Shown: in pieces, positions 22,701 through 32,657 of the stretch
How positions within the stretch are numbered: the stretch's first letter is position 1
How the letters are laid out: each line of letters opens with the position of its first letter
Source: Themeda triandra
Taxonomy: Eukaryota; Streptophyta; Magnoliopsida; Poales; Poaceae
Assembly (NCBI GenBank): GCA_018135685.1
Contig: JAENPR010001608.1
Location: 62,001-126,000, forward strand
Direction of reading: 5' to 3'
Length of the DNA stretch: 64,000 nucleotides
Program-made: the position numbers and the translations under genes
The notes under the pieces: model-generated
What the model saw: the letters and a program-made list of their open reading frames with translations, nothing else
Told to the model about the DNA's origin: nothing
Database searches by the model: none

Positions 22701-22716
22701 GCCGATTCCGGTAGTG

Positions 22717-22719
22717 TGT
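22717..22719 (+). repeat. 3-bp target duplication, right (CACTA)
   Basis: TGT next to the TAGTG end; matched at 12686-12688. Confidence 0.85.
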
Positions 22720-24160
22720 ACAAGTGATATGTAAATGCCCCCGGTATGGCTTGCCCCATCAGCCCATAGACCTCTGAAATTATTATGGACGGATGTTGTT
22801 TTGCTCCTCCGATGCGTGAACTGAGGAATAGTTTTTACCGTTTTACGCGATGGGAAAGGGTGATGCTTAGTCATTCCAAATGTTGGTGGCGTGTGTGCGA
22901 TCGTAGTGTGTAGAGTGTAGACGGAAGTAGCAGAGAAAGTATATCGGGAGCGGGCCGTCTAGTTAGCAGGCCTAAAAGTACGCTAAATTTTTTTCTATAG
23001 GTCATCTGAAGCCCATAACCCTAGCTTACATGGAGTGGGCCAGCACTCGTTTTAAGCCCGGTTCACTTGGGGTGTCAGCCCTGTTATCACTAGACTATAT
23101 AACAGATTTAAAGACATGTTCTTCGAGAGTTTGTCAAATTCTACTTGTCAAATGATTTATCAACTCGTAAAACTATATATCAAATTAAAAATAGTTACCC
23201 GTCAACAGTTTGGCATTTTTAACCTAGTAAAATAAAAAAGAAGTAAAGAGACCCGTTAACGAAACGAATAGCCCTGCTAAACGAATGAAGAGCCCCAGAT
23301 GCCAAACCGTATACGCGTGCGTATATTTGCGCGCATAGAGAGAAGCTATGCGAGCTGCTTTTGATACCAAGTTGTTTTGATAAACTGTGGGAGGCTACTT
23401 TTTTCTTGTTTTACCAAAATTATATAGATGCCAAGTTGAGATAGCAAACTCTTTGAGATGCTCTAAGACCACCAAGACCCCCCCCCCCACAACACACACA
23501 CACACAAATAAGACCCTATTCTAATGTCTAAAGTTTAGGCACTAAGATGATGTTAGGTTCACAAATTAGTAACATCATTTGATTACACTGTGATCCAATA
23601 ACAAATGATTTTGTTTGTTTCGGTTCAGCAGTAATCCAGTCACACTGTAATCCGATACAGGCCAGTAGAAACTTAATACAGCTGCCCTATGAGCGTGAAT
23701 CGTTATGGTAAATTCAAAACGAACATAATCGTCTTCTTCGTTCCGCGTGTTTCGCATCTTTTTTTCTACTCGAAGCACTCACTCCTATGGCAGGATGCAC
23801 AACACAATCAAGCCCACGTGTTTGCCAAATCGAGACGATGCCAAATAATCCATATAAAAAAAGATAACAATATACTGTTAGCAAAATCAAATAGACTTTT
23901 CATCTAATGGCAAACAAATTCTGAACGACTCGTCCAATTGAAAGAGTGGTTGATAATACGAGATCCATTTTTCCCATTCCCAATCTCAAGAAAGCATTGT
24001 GTAGAAATTGTAAATAGATCTTGTCCAAAAACACATAAGACAGGTATATTTTTTTTCTCGAATACGTAAAAGATTTGCGTATCATTGTATTAGAAGAAGA
24101 GTTTAACAAACATACAACGCACTTGTGAGAGCGCCGACGGTCAACACAGCCGTAGCTGGA
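22720..24160. other. Intergenic DNA with possible MITE relic and simple repeats
   Basis: No gene recognised. A C-run (23478-23488) is followed by a CA-repeat to about 23505. Near 23115-23465 the ends are loosely complementary (cgagagtttgtcaaa versus gcaaactctttgagatgctc), as in grass MITEs with GAGCATCTC-type ends, but they are too decayed to call firmly. Confidence 0.35.
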
Positions 24161-24240
24161 CCATCCTAACAGGGAACCTTTAGGTCGATATTACACAAAG
24201 AAACAACCGAAGTTGATGCTATAGCACGACCTAAGAGGTG

Positions 24241-24641
24241 GTCTTGCGCCTTCGCCCTCGCGGCTGAGCAGCTGGGACTATCACGTCCAGCGCCTCAGCC
24301 TCTTCCGTAGTCATGTCACCGCTGAGGAGCTTTTCATACTTCTCGATCGCTGCCTCAGAAGGAGCTTCGCCCGGCTTGACATAGCCTATACGCTGCATGA
24401 TCAAGACCTCTCCTCACTTGGAAGTAGGAACTCGAGAGAGTGGCTGAGCCGCTAACCGTCTGCTCCGCTTTGGCAGTCCAGGCTTCACGGGGGGCTGCTT
24501 TGGAGGCTCACGAATAAGAGGAGAATCCCTCTTAGTCGTCACTTCGCTAATGAAGCAGTCGAGACGGCGCTGGACGGTGTTGTCACTGACCTCACTAGAG
24601 GGGGTCTCCAACGGCTCCGAGCTGGGTGGGTCAGCCGCCAT
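24241..24641 (-). pseudogene. C-terminal part of a LINE-type gag-like (ORF1-like) protein, disrupted
   Basis: The minus strand from 24641 encodes VQRRLDCFISEVTTKRDSPL and LPKRSRRLAAQPLSRVPTSK. A stop follows, then in the same frame GEVLIMQRIGYVKPGEAPSE and a basic end near 24241. This fits the C-terminal pattern of zinc-knuckle proteins linked to grass LINEs (basic SRRLAAQ block, then a MQRIG-like helix). The matching upstream part lies 17.6 kb away at 42314-43040, because the Copia-type element inserted between them. Assignment rests on family memory. Confidence 0.55.
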
Positions 24642-24664
24642 CGTTGAGCCCCCCGGCCCATTGG

Positions 24665-24669
24665 ATGGG
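24665..24669 (+). repeat. Target duplication, left (Copia-type)
   Basis: ATGGG, matched at 42314-42318. Confidence 0.8.
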
Positions 24670-24690
24670 TGTAGGGTCGAGATGGACTAG

Positions 24691-24695
24691 AGGGG
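24691..24695 (+). repeat. Target duplication, left (Athila-like)
   Basis: AGGGG, matched at 32653-32657. Confidence 0.85.
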
Positions 24696-26227
24696 TGTTG
24701 GCGGTCCTTATCGACACATTTTAACCGCCAACTTAAGATAGAAAAGGGATAATTACATGTTCTTATACGCATATACTTGTGCTATTAACCGAATTCCACT
24801 TGTACCTGGAGTTTAGCAACGTTTACAGGAAATACACCAAGTACAGGGGATTTTACAGAGAAAAGACGCTTTCCGGCAAAGCGTAAAGAGGCACAAGAAG
24901 GAGACAGGCCCATCCAGAGCCGAAATGGGCCAAAACACCACATCACCGAGACCCACCTACCAGGAGAGGCCCACCAGCCAAAGGCGGTTGGGGGGAGCCG
25001 CCAACTTGGCGCGCTCGCGCCAGGGGCGCGCTCGCGCCCCCCAGCCTACCAGGTGGGGCCATCCTCCTGGAGGCGGTTCCATCAATGCAAAGGAGGGCGG
25101 TGCGCTGGTCTTCTTGCCATGTATAGCTCCAAACCGACCTGCTCAACATATAAAAGGGGAAATCCAAGCCATTTCACACACACACACATTCATTTGAGCC
25201 ATTCTCCTCTACTCTTGTTCTCTAGCCTAGTCTAGTAGCTTAGGAGCTAGGTTGAGCTATCAAGGAGGGCTTGTCTCCTAGGAAGAAGATCATCACTTGG
25301 TAATATACTATGGAGTGTTCTTCCTACTTCAAGTTCTTATTCTTATTATGTAGCTTTGTTCATGAACTAGAGTATAGTTGCGTTCTTGCTAAACCTGATT
25401 CATATGAACTAGACCAAAGTTCTTATGATCATTTCTTAGCATGTTCTTCATTGTTCTTCGTTGTTCATATGATTTATAGGATTAGAGGTCTTGATGAGAA
25501 TGGAGTAACGGTTCGTCGTTCCTTCGGGTTTGCCTATGTTCTAGCTCGTCCATCCGTAGGGTGGGAGTCCGCGGGGAATATAGGTAGTTCTCAGATATGC
25601 GGACATGGTGTCCGGATACGAGAGAGCCTTCGGATATGATGGCATGCCACGGTTGAGGGGTAGGCGGCAGGTGGTGATAGCCCTGTCCGTCCCTTGTAAT
25701 CCCCCACGTCCGTATGTCGTGTAGGAGTTCATAAATGCCTCTATCGGCTGGCAGACCAGCTGCGGGGGTCTCCCTGTTACTTTAGGCTCTGACTTATCTC
25801 TAACCCTGTAGACTATATGACTTAGCTGTTCATGACATTGCTATGATTGACCTACCTGCTCCGCTTAGGTTTATTCTTTATTTGTTCATTCGTTTATTCT
25901 TTCTTTTATACTTTATCCTTGAGTTTGGCCAAATGTGTGTCCACTATCTTGCAAAACCATTATACTTACCCCTGTATAGTACTAGAGTCACATTTCGATG
26001 ACATGAAGTCAAGTATCCATATCCATGTTTAGACACCTCTACACCATGCCTTCCTACGGGAAATATAAATAACGATACCCTGAGAATACTCCCCGGGTGA
26101 AATGCTACAATGATAGATCCGTGCGCTTGCGGATAATATCTTTAGAACACGACTATCAACCCTGGCGTTTCTTGGCGTGACCACTAGGATGTAACAATCC
26201 TAGTGATTGCGTTAAGAAATGCCAACA
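24696..26227 (+). repeat. 5' LTR of the Athila-like element, 1532 bp
   Basis: It begins TGTTGGCGGTCCTTATCG and ends AATGCCAACA. It contains the TATA box at 25149-25156. Confidence 0.88.
25149..25156 (+). promoter_or_regulatory. TATA box in the Athila-like 5' LTR
   Basis: TATAAAAG followed by a short leader with CACACACA and pyrimidine-rich sequence. Absent from the deleted 3' LTR. Confidence 0.65.
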
Positions 26228-26235
26228 AGCATTTC

Positions 26236-26253
26236 TGGCGCCGTTGCCGGGGA
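26236..26253 (+). promoter_or_regulatory. Primer binding site, tRNA-Asp type
   Basis: TGGCGCCGTTGCCGGGGA lies 8 bases after the LTR. It matches the complement of the 3' end of plant tRNA-Asp, the usual primer of Athila/Tat elements. Confidence 0.88.
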
Positions 26254-26462
26254 AGGCATTGGTTGAAAAGAATCTAGTATAAACATGGATATGAGTTGAC
26301 TTCATTAGAAATGGACATAGTCTATGCATGCTAACTTTCATGTTTTCGTCTGTTGTGGATGAAAACAGGATAGTGCAGGACTGGTTCATTTGCCAGAATT
26401 GTGATACGAATCCAGAGGCAGCTTCGCTGACAGTTGAACCAGTACCACCCATACCATCAGAG

Positions 26463-27613
26463 ATGGCCCAGAAGTCAATCCGCGAGTTCTCAGCTCCTGC
26501 TGTCACTCATGTGCCCACGGGGCCCATTGTCGACGTAGCGGAGAAGAATTTTGAGCTCAGGACTGGACTCATCACGATGGTGCAATCGAGTCCATTCTCT
26601 GGACTACCCAATGAGGATGCAAATGCTCATTTGCAACGCTTCATGGAGCTCTGTGACACGGTCATCATCAAGGACATATCTCGCGATGTGATCAAGCTCC
26701 GTCTGTTTCCCTTCTCCTCTCGGGGAAGGCGAAGCGGTGGTTCTACAAGGATAGAGAAGCAGTGAGCACGTGGAACAAGTGTTCCACGGCATTCCTCGCC
26801 AAATTCGTCCCCATGGACAAAACAAATGCCCTAAGAGGAAGAATTACCAACTTCCAGCAAACACAGCACGAACCCATCCCTGAAGCGTGGGAGAGACTCC
26901 AAGACTATATTCAAGATTGTCCTCATCACGGGATGGAGGAGTGGCTGGTGCTCCAGAATTTCTACAATGGGTTAACACCCATGTCAAAAGGGCACCTTGA
27001 TGCCGCTGCTGGAGGAGCATTCCTATCACTTACAGTTGGCAAAGCTACGGTTTTAGTCAACAAAATGGTGGAAAATCAAGCTTGGGGGGAAGATAGGACC
27101 CCAATCAAGCAACAGAAGGGCATGCATACAGTCAAGGAGACTGATATGCTTGCCGCTAAAATAGAGCTACTCCTCAAGAAGATGGAGGAGCGTGCTACAT
27201 CCAGCACGCCCGACTCCGTCAAAACCATGGACTCTCGCATGACTTGCGAAGTCTGTGGTAATGTTGGCCACTCAGGAGGTGACTGCCCTGAGACCCGTGA
27301 AGAAGCAGCATATATCAACAACGGGTTCCGCCAACAACAAGGAGGAAATAGTGGCTATTCACGACCACCATTCCAAGGTAATTCGAATTATAACTCCAAT
27401 TATAATTCGAATCAGCCTTCATTCAAAGACCTAGTCCTTGGGCAAACCAAGATCAATGAAAATCTGACCAAAAAGATGCTCGACAACGATAAAATTCTTG
27501 GAAGCATCAATGATAAGATAGAAGGCTTATCTACTGCCGTCGAGATCATTGGGATTCAACAAGATGATAGAAACTCGGTTAGCCCGGATAGCCGCATCTC
27601 TCCCAAACAATAG
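26463..27613 (+). pseudogene. gag of the Athila-like element, one frameshift
   Basis: The frame begins MAQKSIREFSAPAVTHVPTG at 26463 and carries the gag core FELRTGLITMVQSSPFSGLP. Near 26715 it shifts by one base; the second frame continues through KAKRWFYKDREAVSTWNKC-type sequence to 27613. That part includes WERLQDYIQDCPHHGMEEWL and a zinc knuckle, CEVCGNVGHSGGDC. The sequence is typical of the Athila/Tat branch. Gag would package element RNA. The stop is followed by the protease region. Confidence 0.85.
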
Positions 27614-27700
27614 TGGCTCGGGAGGAATACCGGGCAGCCCGAGATCTCACCGGAAACTTGATCAACATGATCTCGACATGGCACGGTAAGCCATGTCCGT

Positions 27701-28063
27701 TTGGGGCTGTCTTGGAAAAGAAGGAGACCCGGCCGCCCAACTATCACCATCGCAATAGGCTCACATATCATTGATAATGCCTATTGCGACCTCGGGGCAA
27801 GTGTAAACATGATGTCCAAGGCAACATATGAAAAATTGCTGGGAGGACCTCTGTCCCCTCGAGCATTCATGATGCAAATGGCAGATCGGACTATCACACG
27901 GCCCGAGGGGATAGCACAAGACATCCTAATAAGGATTCAAGATGAGTACGTCCCAGTGGACTTCGTCGTCCTCAACACAGAGACACAGACGAGGGACCAC
28001 TCATCCTTGGGCGACCATTCCTCTACACTACCAAGGCAGCAATATATGTTGGGAAGGGAATAG
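27701..28063 (+). pseudogene. Aspartic protease fragment of the Athila-like element
   Basis: The frame encodes AYCDLGASVNMMSKATYEKL, the retropepsin-like active-site region of Athila/Tat elements (Asp-Leu-Gly-Ala), then FMMQMADRTITRPEG. Near 28005 the frame is lost, and RT never follows. The downstream text to 28230 keeps some pol-like reading in other frames, then becomes AT-rich. Confidence 0.75.
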
Positions 28064-28558
28064 CCAGTTTCCACTTTAACGCGAAGGTGATCAACCTTCG
28101 ATTCAATGGCTATCCCAAGCCGGCAGAAGTGAAGAAGAACCCGCCAAAGAAGCGGCAACCCAAGCCGAAGAAATCTGGACCCACTTCTCCCGGGCCAGGT
28201 GAATCATCAAGTAAAAATTGATGAGGAGAAAGTCCCGCTCAACGGACTTAAAATTGGTGAGCCCCGGCCGACGGGTAAACCGGCAGTTATACGTAAAAAA
28301 AAAATCTTTCTTTATTTTACAAAATATTTATTTATTTTATAAAAGTATTTTTTCTTGCACTCACTTTTTGTGAGCAAATAAAATAATTTTTATTTACAAA
28401 ACTTTTTATCCCAAAAATTTCGAAAATTAGTTAGTTAGAAGGAATAAATTTTTTTCGTTATTAAAATTTATTTTTAAAATAATTTTTGGAAAAAATATTT
28501 TTTGATCAAAATTTGTTGGAAATTCGAAATTTGGGGAAATTTTGGGCCAGGAAACCAA
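28064..28558. other. AT-rich spacer replacing RT and integrase
   Basis: After about 28250 the sequence is a run of A/T-rich words with no coding signal. RT, RNase H and integrase, about 3 kb in a full Athila/Tat element, are missing here. Confidence 0.65.
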
Positions 28559-28559
28559 C

Positions 28560-28698
28560 CCCCAACGGCCACATTTTTGAAATGGCCGTTGGGGCCAACC
28601 GCCAAAGGGCGGTGGCATGCGGGCCCGGCTGCGCGCGCGCGCCGAGGGCGCAGCGCCGGCCGAGGCGGGCTACGCCGCCGGCCGGGCGCCAACGGCTA
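28560..28698 (+). promoter_or_regulatory. Cluster of MSA-like (AACGG) motifs, including a perfect inverted pair
   Basis: CCCAACGGCCA at 28561-28571 and its inverted copy at 28583-28593 both match the mitosis-specific activator consensus YCYAACGGYYA exactly. They lie within a 12-bp perfect inverted repeat (28560-28571 and 28583-28594). GCCAACGGCTA at 28688-28698 matches at 10 of 11 positions. In plants MSA elements bind three-repeat MYB proteins and drive G2/M expression. They lie 35-175 bp upstream of a TATA box. The function is inferred. Confidence 0.5.
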
Positions 28699-28734
28699 GG
28701 AGCCGTTGCTCCTCCCCTTGGGCGGTGCTTGGCC

Positions 28735-28742
28735 TATAAATA
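28735..28742 (+). promoter_or_regulatory. Internal TATA box before the accessory ORF
   Basis: TATAAATA in the context GGCCTATAAATAGGAG, followed 25-60 bases later by a pyrimidine-rich CTCTCACACTTTCACTCC leader, as at plant transcription starts. Confidence 0.65.
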
Positions 28743-29091
28743 GGAGAGAGCCGGCGGTGGAGCTCCATCCTCTCATACTCTCACACTTTCACTCCTCTCA
28801 CTCCCCCACTTCATTCTTCAAGCAAATTTTCCAACATATTTTGTATAGAGCAAGTAGCAAGAGCACTCTTGGGTGTAGAAGTTCATTTTCTACTAACCCT
28901 TCACACCCAAGAAGCTCTCTCTACTTGTGAGCCATAAAGGATTCGGGAACTTGCTTAGGAGACGCTCCAAGCGTCACCTTGGCGGGTCGAGCTCTCAAGC
29001 TCCCGAAGCCCCGTGGAAGAGCGAGCGGCCCGAGGAGGTTGAAGGAGCCGGTGAGGAAGAGGTGGCGCCGGAAGCGCCACAAGAGCAAGTC

Positions 29092-29952
29092 ATGAACGAG
29101 GAGGACAAGCTGTACCTCGACCTGGAAGAAGGTCGGGAGATGCAAGCCTACTTCCACCTCAAGGATCGTCTCTTCCTCCACACGCAAGTCTACGACTCCA
29201 ACCTCCTCCGCCGCATAGGTATGGATGATGAATTCGATCTTGTGTGGAGGTTTGTTGGTTGGGAGGATGTTGAACCCATCGAGGAACAAGGTTCATGCCT
29301 CCTAACCATACAGTTCCTCAGCACTTTGCAAGAAACCGATGATGGTGTGATTTTTCGCTTGTTCAACGAGGAGCATGAACTTACTTGGAAGGAACTTAGT
29401 GTTCATTTGGGTTTTAACCGAAGATGCTTCCTCGATCTTGATTTCGCCACCATCGGTTTTGATCGAAACAAGTTTTGGGAAGAGATTTCTGGGAGGGTTG
29501 AGTTCCGATCTTTCAAACCCCAGAACACCAAAATCCATCATCCCACTTTGAGATTTATGCATCGTTGGATGTCCATGGTTTTCTTCCCCACTAGTGTGGT
29601 TAGATGGGTACGCATGGCCGAACTTAAGTTGCTCTATGCCATTGTCAAGAAAATCAAGGTATCACCCGTGAGGGAGATCATTCGTCATTGGCAAGACATA
29701 GTTCGCAACAAGTACCCGGTCTTGTGCACCTCTCTGGTCACTCGTGTTGCCAGTTCGATGGGTATTTTGGAGGGCGAAGTTGTTGAGTACATTCCTATTC
29801 CTCGACCCATCTGTGACTTGACCACTCTGATCCTAGGGCACACGTTGACTACCCACGGCACAAAGGATGAGCTCTACTTCTTTTTCCCTGGCTATGAAAA
29901 TAGGATCCGGTTACCTAACCCAGTTACTATTTGCGTAATTGCCGATCACTAA
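29092..29952 (+). CDS. ATHILA-type accessory ORF of the nested gypsy element
   Basis: The first ATG is at 29092 (MNEEDKLYLDLEEGREMQAY). The frame is open upstream to 28927, where a GTG lies at a possible former start, so the N-terminus may be longer. The protein carries FLSTLQETDDGVIFRLFNEE, WKELSVHLGF and MHRWMSMVFFPTSVVRWV, matching the plant ATHILA ORF-1 family pattern (PF03078) as I know it. It ends at TAA 29950-29952. Homologous reading seems to go on in another frame (TFVLKRLKIFAGKNS), so a frameshift near 29935 is likely. It lies 3' of where pol should be, with its own TATA box. Its role in Athila elements is not established. Confidence 0.7.
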   Translation: MNEEDKLYLDLEEGREMQAYFHLKDRLFLHTQVYDSNLLRRIGMDDEFDLVWRFVGWEDVEPIEEQGSCLLTIQFLSTLQETDDGVIFRLFNEEHELTWKELSVHLGFNRRCFLDLDFATIGFDRNKFWEEISGRVEFRSFKPQNTKIHHPTLRFMHRWMSMVFFPTSVVRWVRMAELKLLYAIVKKIKVSPVREIIRHWQDIVRNKYPVLCTSLVTRVASSMGILEGEVVEYIPIPRPICDLTTLILGHTLTTHGTKDELYFFFPGYENRIRLPNPVTICVIADH

Positions 29953-30090
29953 CCTTTGTGCTCAAGAGGCTGAAGATATTCGCGGGGAAGAACTCACCGA
30001 CAGGACACGACGAGGCGGGGCGGAGGGACGAAGCGGGCCCGGTTCCTCGCGGCTGAGCAACAATGGACCCCCTACGGGACTACACGGGGT

Positions 30091-30447
30091 ATGCTCCACG
30101 GGCGGCGGGAGCCGGGACCCGGTTGTACCTCCCGCGCCAACCACGATGCGTGGGCCGAGGTGGGCATGGACGAGTGGGAGCGCCCACGGGCAAGCGGTAC
30201 GAAGATGTTCCCCCACCCGGTCCAGCCACGACATCACCCCGAGATAGAAGCTCTCGGCACCCGCATCGGAGAGCTGCAGATCCAGACAGGTGAAATACAG
30301 CACTCTCTCACCTCCTTTGTGCAGGAGACCCATGATTGGCAGGCACACATGGATCAAAGGTGGGACGGCTTGAGTGCACAGATGCAGCAAGACCAGGCTC
30401 AACATGAGGAGTTCTGGAGGTTCATGGGATATCACCCTGGACAGTGA
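30091..30447 (+). pseudogene. Possible C-terminal coiled-coil remnant of the accessory ORF
   Basis: A 118-residue frame ends with EIEALGTRIGELQIQTGEIQ and QAHMDQRWDGLSAQMQQDQA, a Gln-rich heptad-like helix, stopping at 30447. It follows the accessory ORF after an intervening basic, low-complexity stretch with stops. It probably belongs to the same original protein, but this rests only on position and style. Confidence 0.45.
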
Positions 30448-32004
30448 GCTTCATGCTAGCTTGGGGGAGGACCCCCAAAGGTACCTTGCATTGCATATTT
30501 AATTTTCCAAGTAATTTTATTTTCTTTAGCATGTTTTATTCTTGTTCTCATGCATATAAAAAAACCAAAAATATTTTATTTCCTGTGCCTCTTAGTATGT
30601 GCTGTAAAAATGCGTAGTTCACCCTTGTTGAAATGATGAGGTTGCTCTGTCTCTTGTTTCTTTGTACCCTAGTTATAAACATCGTTTTCTCTAGATTTGG
30701 GTTTATCGGTTAGAAATGTCTCATCCGAAAACTTGCTTTTTAGTGGGAGCACTTGTGTTTTCTTGTCTAAGTTATTCTTTGGGTATGATATAGTACTATA
30801 AGCCATCGCTATGACTTTGCTCTAGAGTACGACTTGACTTCCGGAGTGTTCATTTGCAAAATGATCAAAAACGAAAAGTTCCTCAATGATTATGAAATAC
30901 CCACCAGAGCCATATGATTTACCTGTAGTACAAAACCTTCATACGCTGCTTGTTCGTACATTGAGTTCGGTCGGATCGGTACCAACGCGAGATTATGACC
31001 TTACACCCACGATTGAGATTTCACTTGCACCCACCAAATAAAATGCCGACTCTTACATTGAGAGTTGCGCACAAACATGCACCCCTTTCCATCCGCCAAC
31101 TCTTACACTGAGAGTTGCGCACCGTCCTTCCACTAAATAAAAATGCCGATACTTATCCTGAGGATCGTGCATTCATTAGCCACCAAAAAGTACTCCTTGC
31201 ATTTTCATCATTACGTCTCTCTCCATTTTCATTAATCATTCGTCAGAGATGGGCTATTCATTTATTCGAAAAAAAACAAAGGAAAGAAAGAAGGATAGGC
31301 TAGTGCAATAATTCAACGGGAAAATCTTTAGATCCCCGTTCAAAAAAAAGGAGAGAGAAGAAGAGAAAAAAGAAAAGAAAGAGGTTGTTCCATTCATAGC
31401 CCATACTCTTCTTTTATCATCATCATCATTCAAATAAAAAGAGACATAATGCATGGAGTACACAAAAATATCCAAAAGTTAGGAACCATTTCTTCCATCC
31501 CACACACTTGCACAATCTCAACAAGGTGTATGGCTTAATCTCCGTAAGGTTCGATCCTTGACCTTACAATATATGTGATACAAGTATGCCCACTTACATA
31601 CCTACCCAAAACTCCACTACTCAGCTTTTTAGTGGTAGGTAGAAGGCAAATTCTTAAAATGCCTTTGGTGAGGTTGCTATACACATTGAGTGATCGAGAG
31701 AATCATTCGAGGAACTTGGGACTTCATTTTATAAAATTTTAAAACCTCCGAAAGAATGGTCAAGCTTTGGACGAATGATAAGCACAGGCTAAGGTGTTGT
31801 TCTACCTTGCAATCGCCCAAGACTTGGGAGCCAAAAAGCCCCATTAGAGCGAGATAATAAAAGGGTGGATAGAAATGCCGGTTTATTCAAATTCAGTGGA
31901 GAACATGCGTATAACTATGGTATATTAGAAATACGATCGGCATAGAAGCAGCTCCTGATCAACAACCCAAAAGGCCCAGCTTTGCTCGGGACGAGCAAAG
32001 GGTA
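30448..32004. other. 3' non-coding region of the Athila-like element
   Basis: No coding signal. It includes a purine-rich stretch (31310-31390) and two close copies of CTCTTACACTGAGAGTTGCG-type sequence (about 31049 and 31097), each able to form a small hairpin, plus a weaker third (about 31150). It ends near the polypurine-like AGCTTGGGAGA (32005-32015) next to the 3' LTR. Confidence 0.65.
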
Positions 32005-32018
32005 AGCTTGGGAGATCT

Positions 32019-32652
32019 TATTGGCGGTCCTTATCGACACATTTTAATCGCCAACTTAAGATAGAAATGGGAGAATTACATGTTCTTATAGGATTAGAGG
32101 TCTTGATGAGAATGGAGTAACGGTTCGTCGTTCCTTCGGGTTTGCCTATGTTCTAGTTCGTCCATCCGTAGGGTGGGAGTCCGCGGGGAATATAGGTAGT
32201 TCTCAGATATGCGGATGTCGTGTAGGAGTTCGTAAATGCCTCTATCGGCTGGCAGACCAGCTGCGGGGGTCTCCCTGTTACTTTAGGCTCTGACTTATCT
32301 CTAACCCTATAGACTATATGACTTAGCTGTTTATGACATTGCTATGATTGACCTACCTGCTCCGCTTAGGTTTATTCTTTATTCGTTCATTCGTTTATTC
32401 TTTCTTTTATATTTTATCCTTGAGTTTGGTCAAATGTGTATCCATATCCATGTTTAGACACCTCTACACCATGCCTTCCTACGGGAAATATAAATAACGA
32501 TACCCTGAGAATACTCCCCGGGTGAAATGCTGCAATGATAGATCCGTGCGCTTGCGGATAATATCTTTAGAACACGACTATCAACCCTGGCGTTTCTTGG
32601 CGTGACCACTGGGATGTAACAATCCTAGTGATTGCGTTAAGAAATGCCGACA
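32019..32652 (+). repeat. 3' LTR of the Athila-like element, 634 bp, internally deleted
   Basis: It aligns with the 5' LTR except for missing segments matching about 24770-25478, 25607-25712 and 25938-26010 of the 5' copy. Breakpoints sit at short repeats (for example ttcttata/atttata). The promoter region is in the first missing segment. Confidence 0.85.
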
Positions 32653-32657
32653 AGGGG
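32653..32657 (+). repeat. Target duplication, right (Athila-like)
   Basis: AGGGG, matched at 24691-24695. Confidence 0.85.

Larger units (their letters stand above)
12689..22716 (-). mobile_element. Complete CACTA (En/Spm) transposon, about 10.0 kb
   Basis: Both ends carry the perfect 13-bp inverted repeat CACTACCGGAATC (12689-12701; complement 22704-22716). A 3-bp target duplication, TGT, lies at 12686-12688 and 22717-22719. Subterminal arrays of TTTGCCGATGGC and its complement lie inside both ends. The genes read on the minus strand, so the biological 5' end is at 22716: first a TNP2-type transposase, then a TNPA-like gene. Both are broken, so the copy looks inactive, although its ends could still be used by transposase from elsewhere. 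Confidence 0.95.
24696..32652 (+). mobile_element. Athila-like Ty3/gypsy element nested in the Copia LTR
   Basis: The 5' LTR is 24696-26227 and the 3' LTR 32019-32652, with target duplication AGGGG at 24691-24695 and 32653-32657. A tRNA-Asp-type primer site, gag and protease follow, then an ATHILA-type accessory ORF in the position of the env-like gene of Athila elements. RT and integrase are absent between protease (ends 28063) and the accessory ORF. The 3' LTR starts TA instead of TG and has lost about 900 bp in three deletions. It inserted after the Copia-type element, since it splits that element's LTR. Confidence 0.88.

Noticed and set aside
23115..23465. MITE with GAGCATCTC-type ends
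   Set aside because: The inverted ends are too diverged and no target duplication is visible, so it is mentioned only within the intergenic entry.
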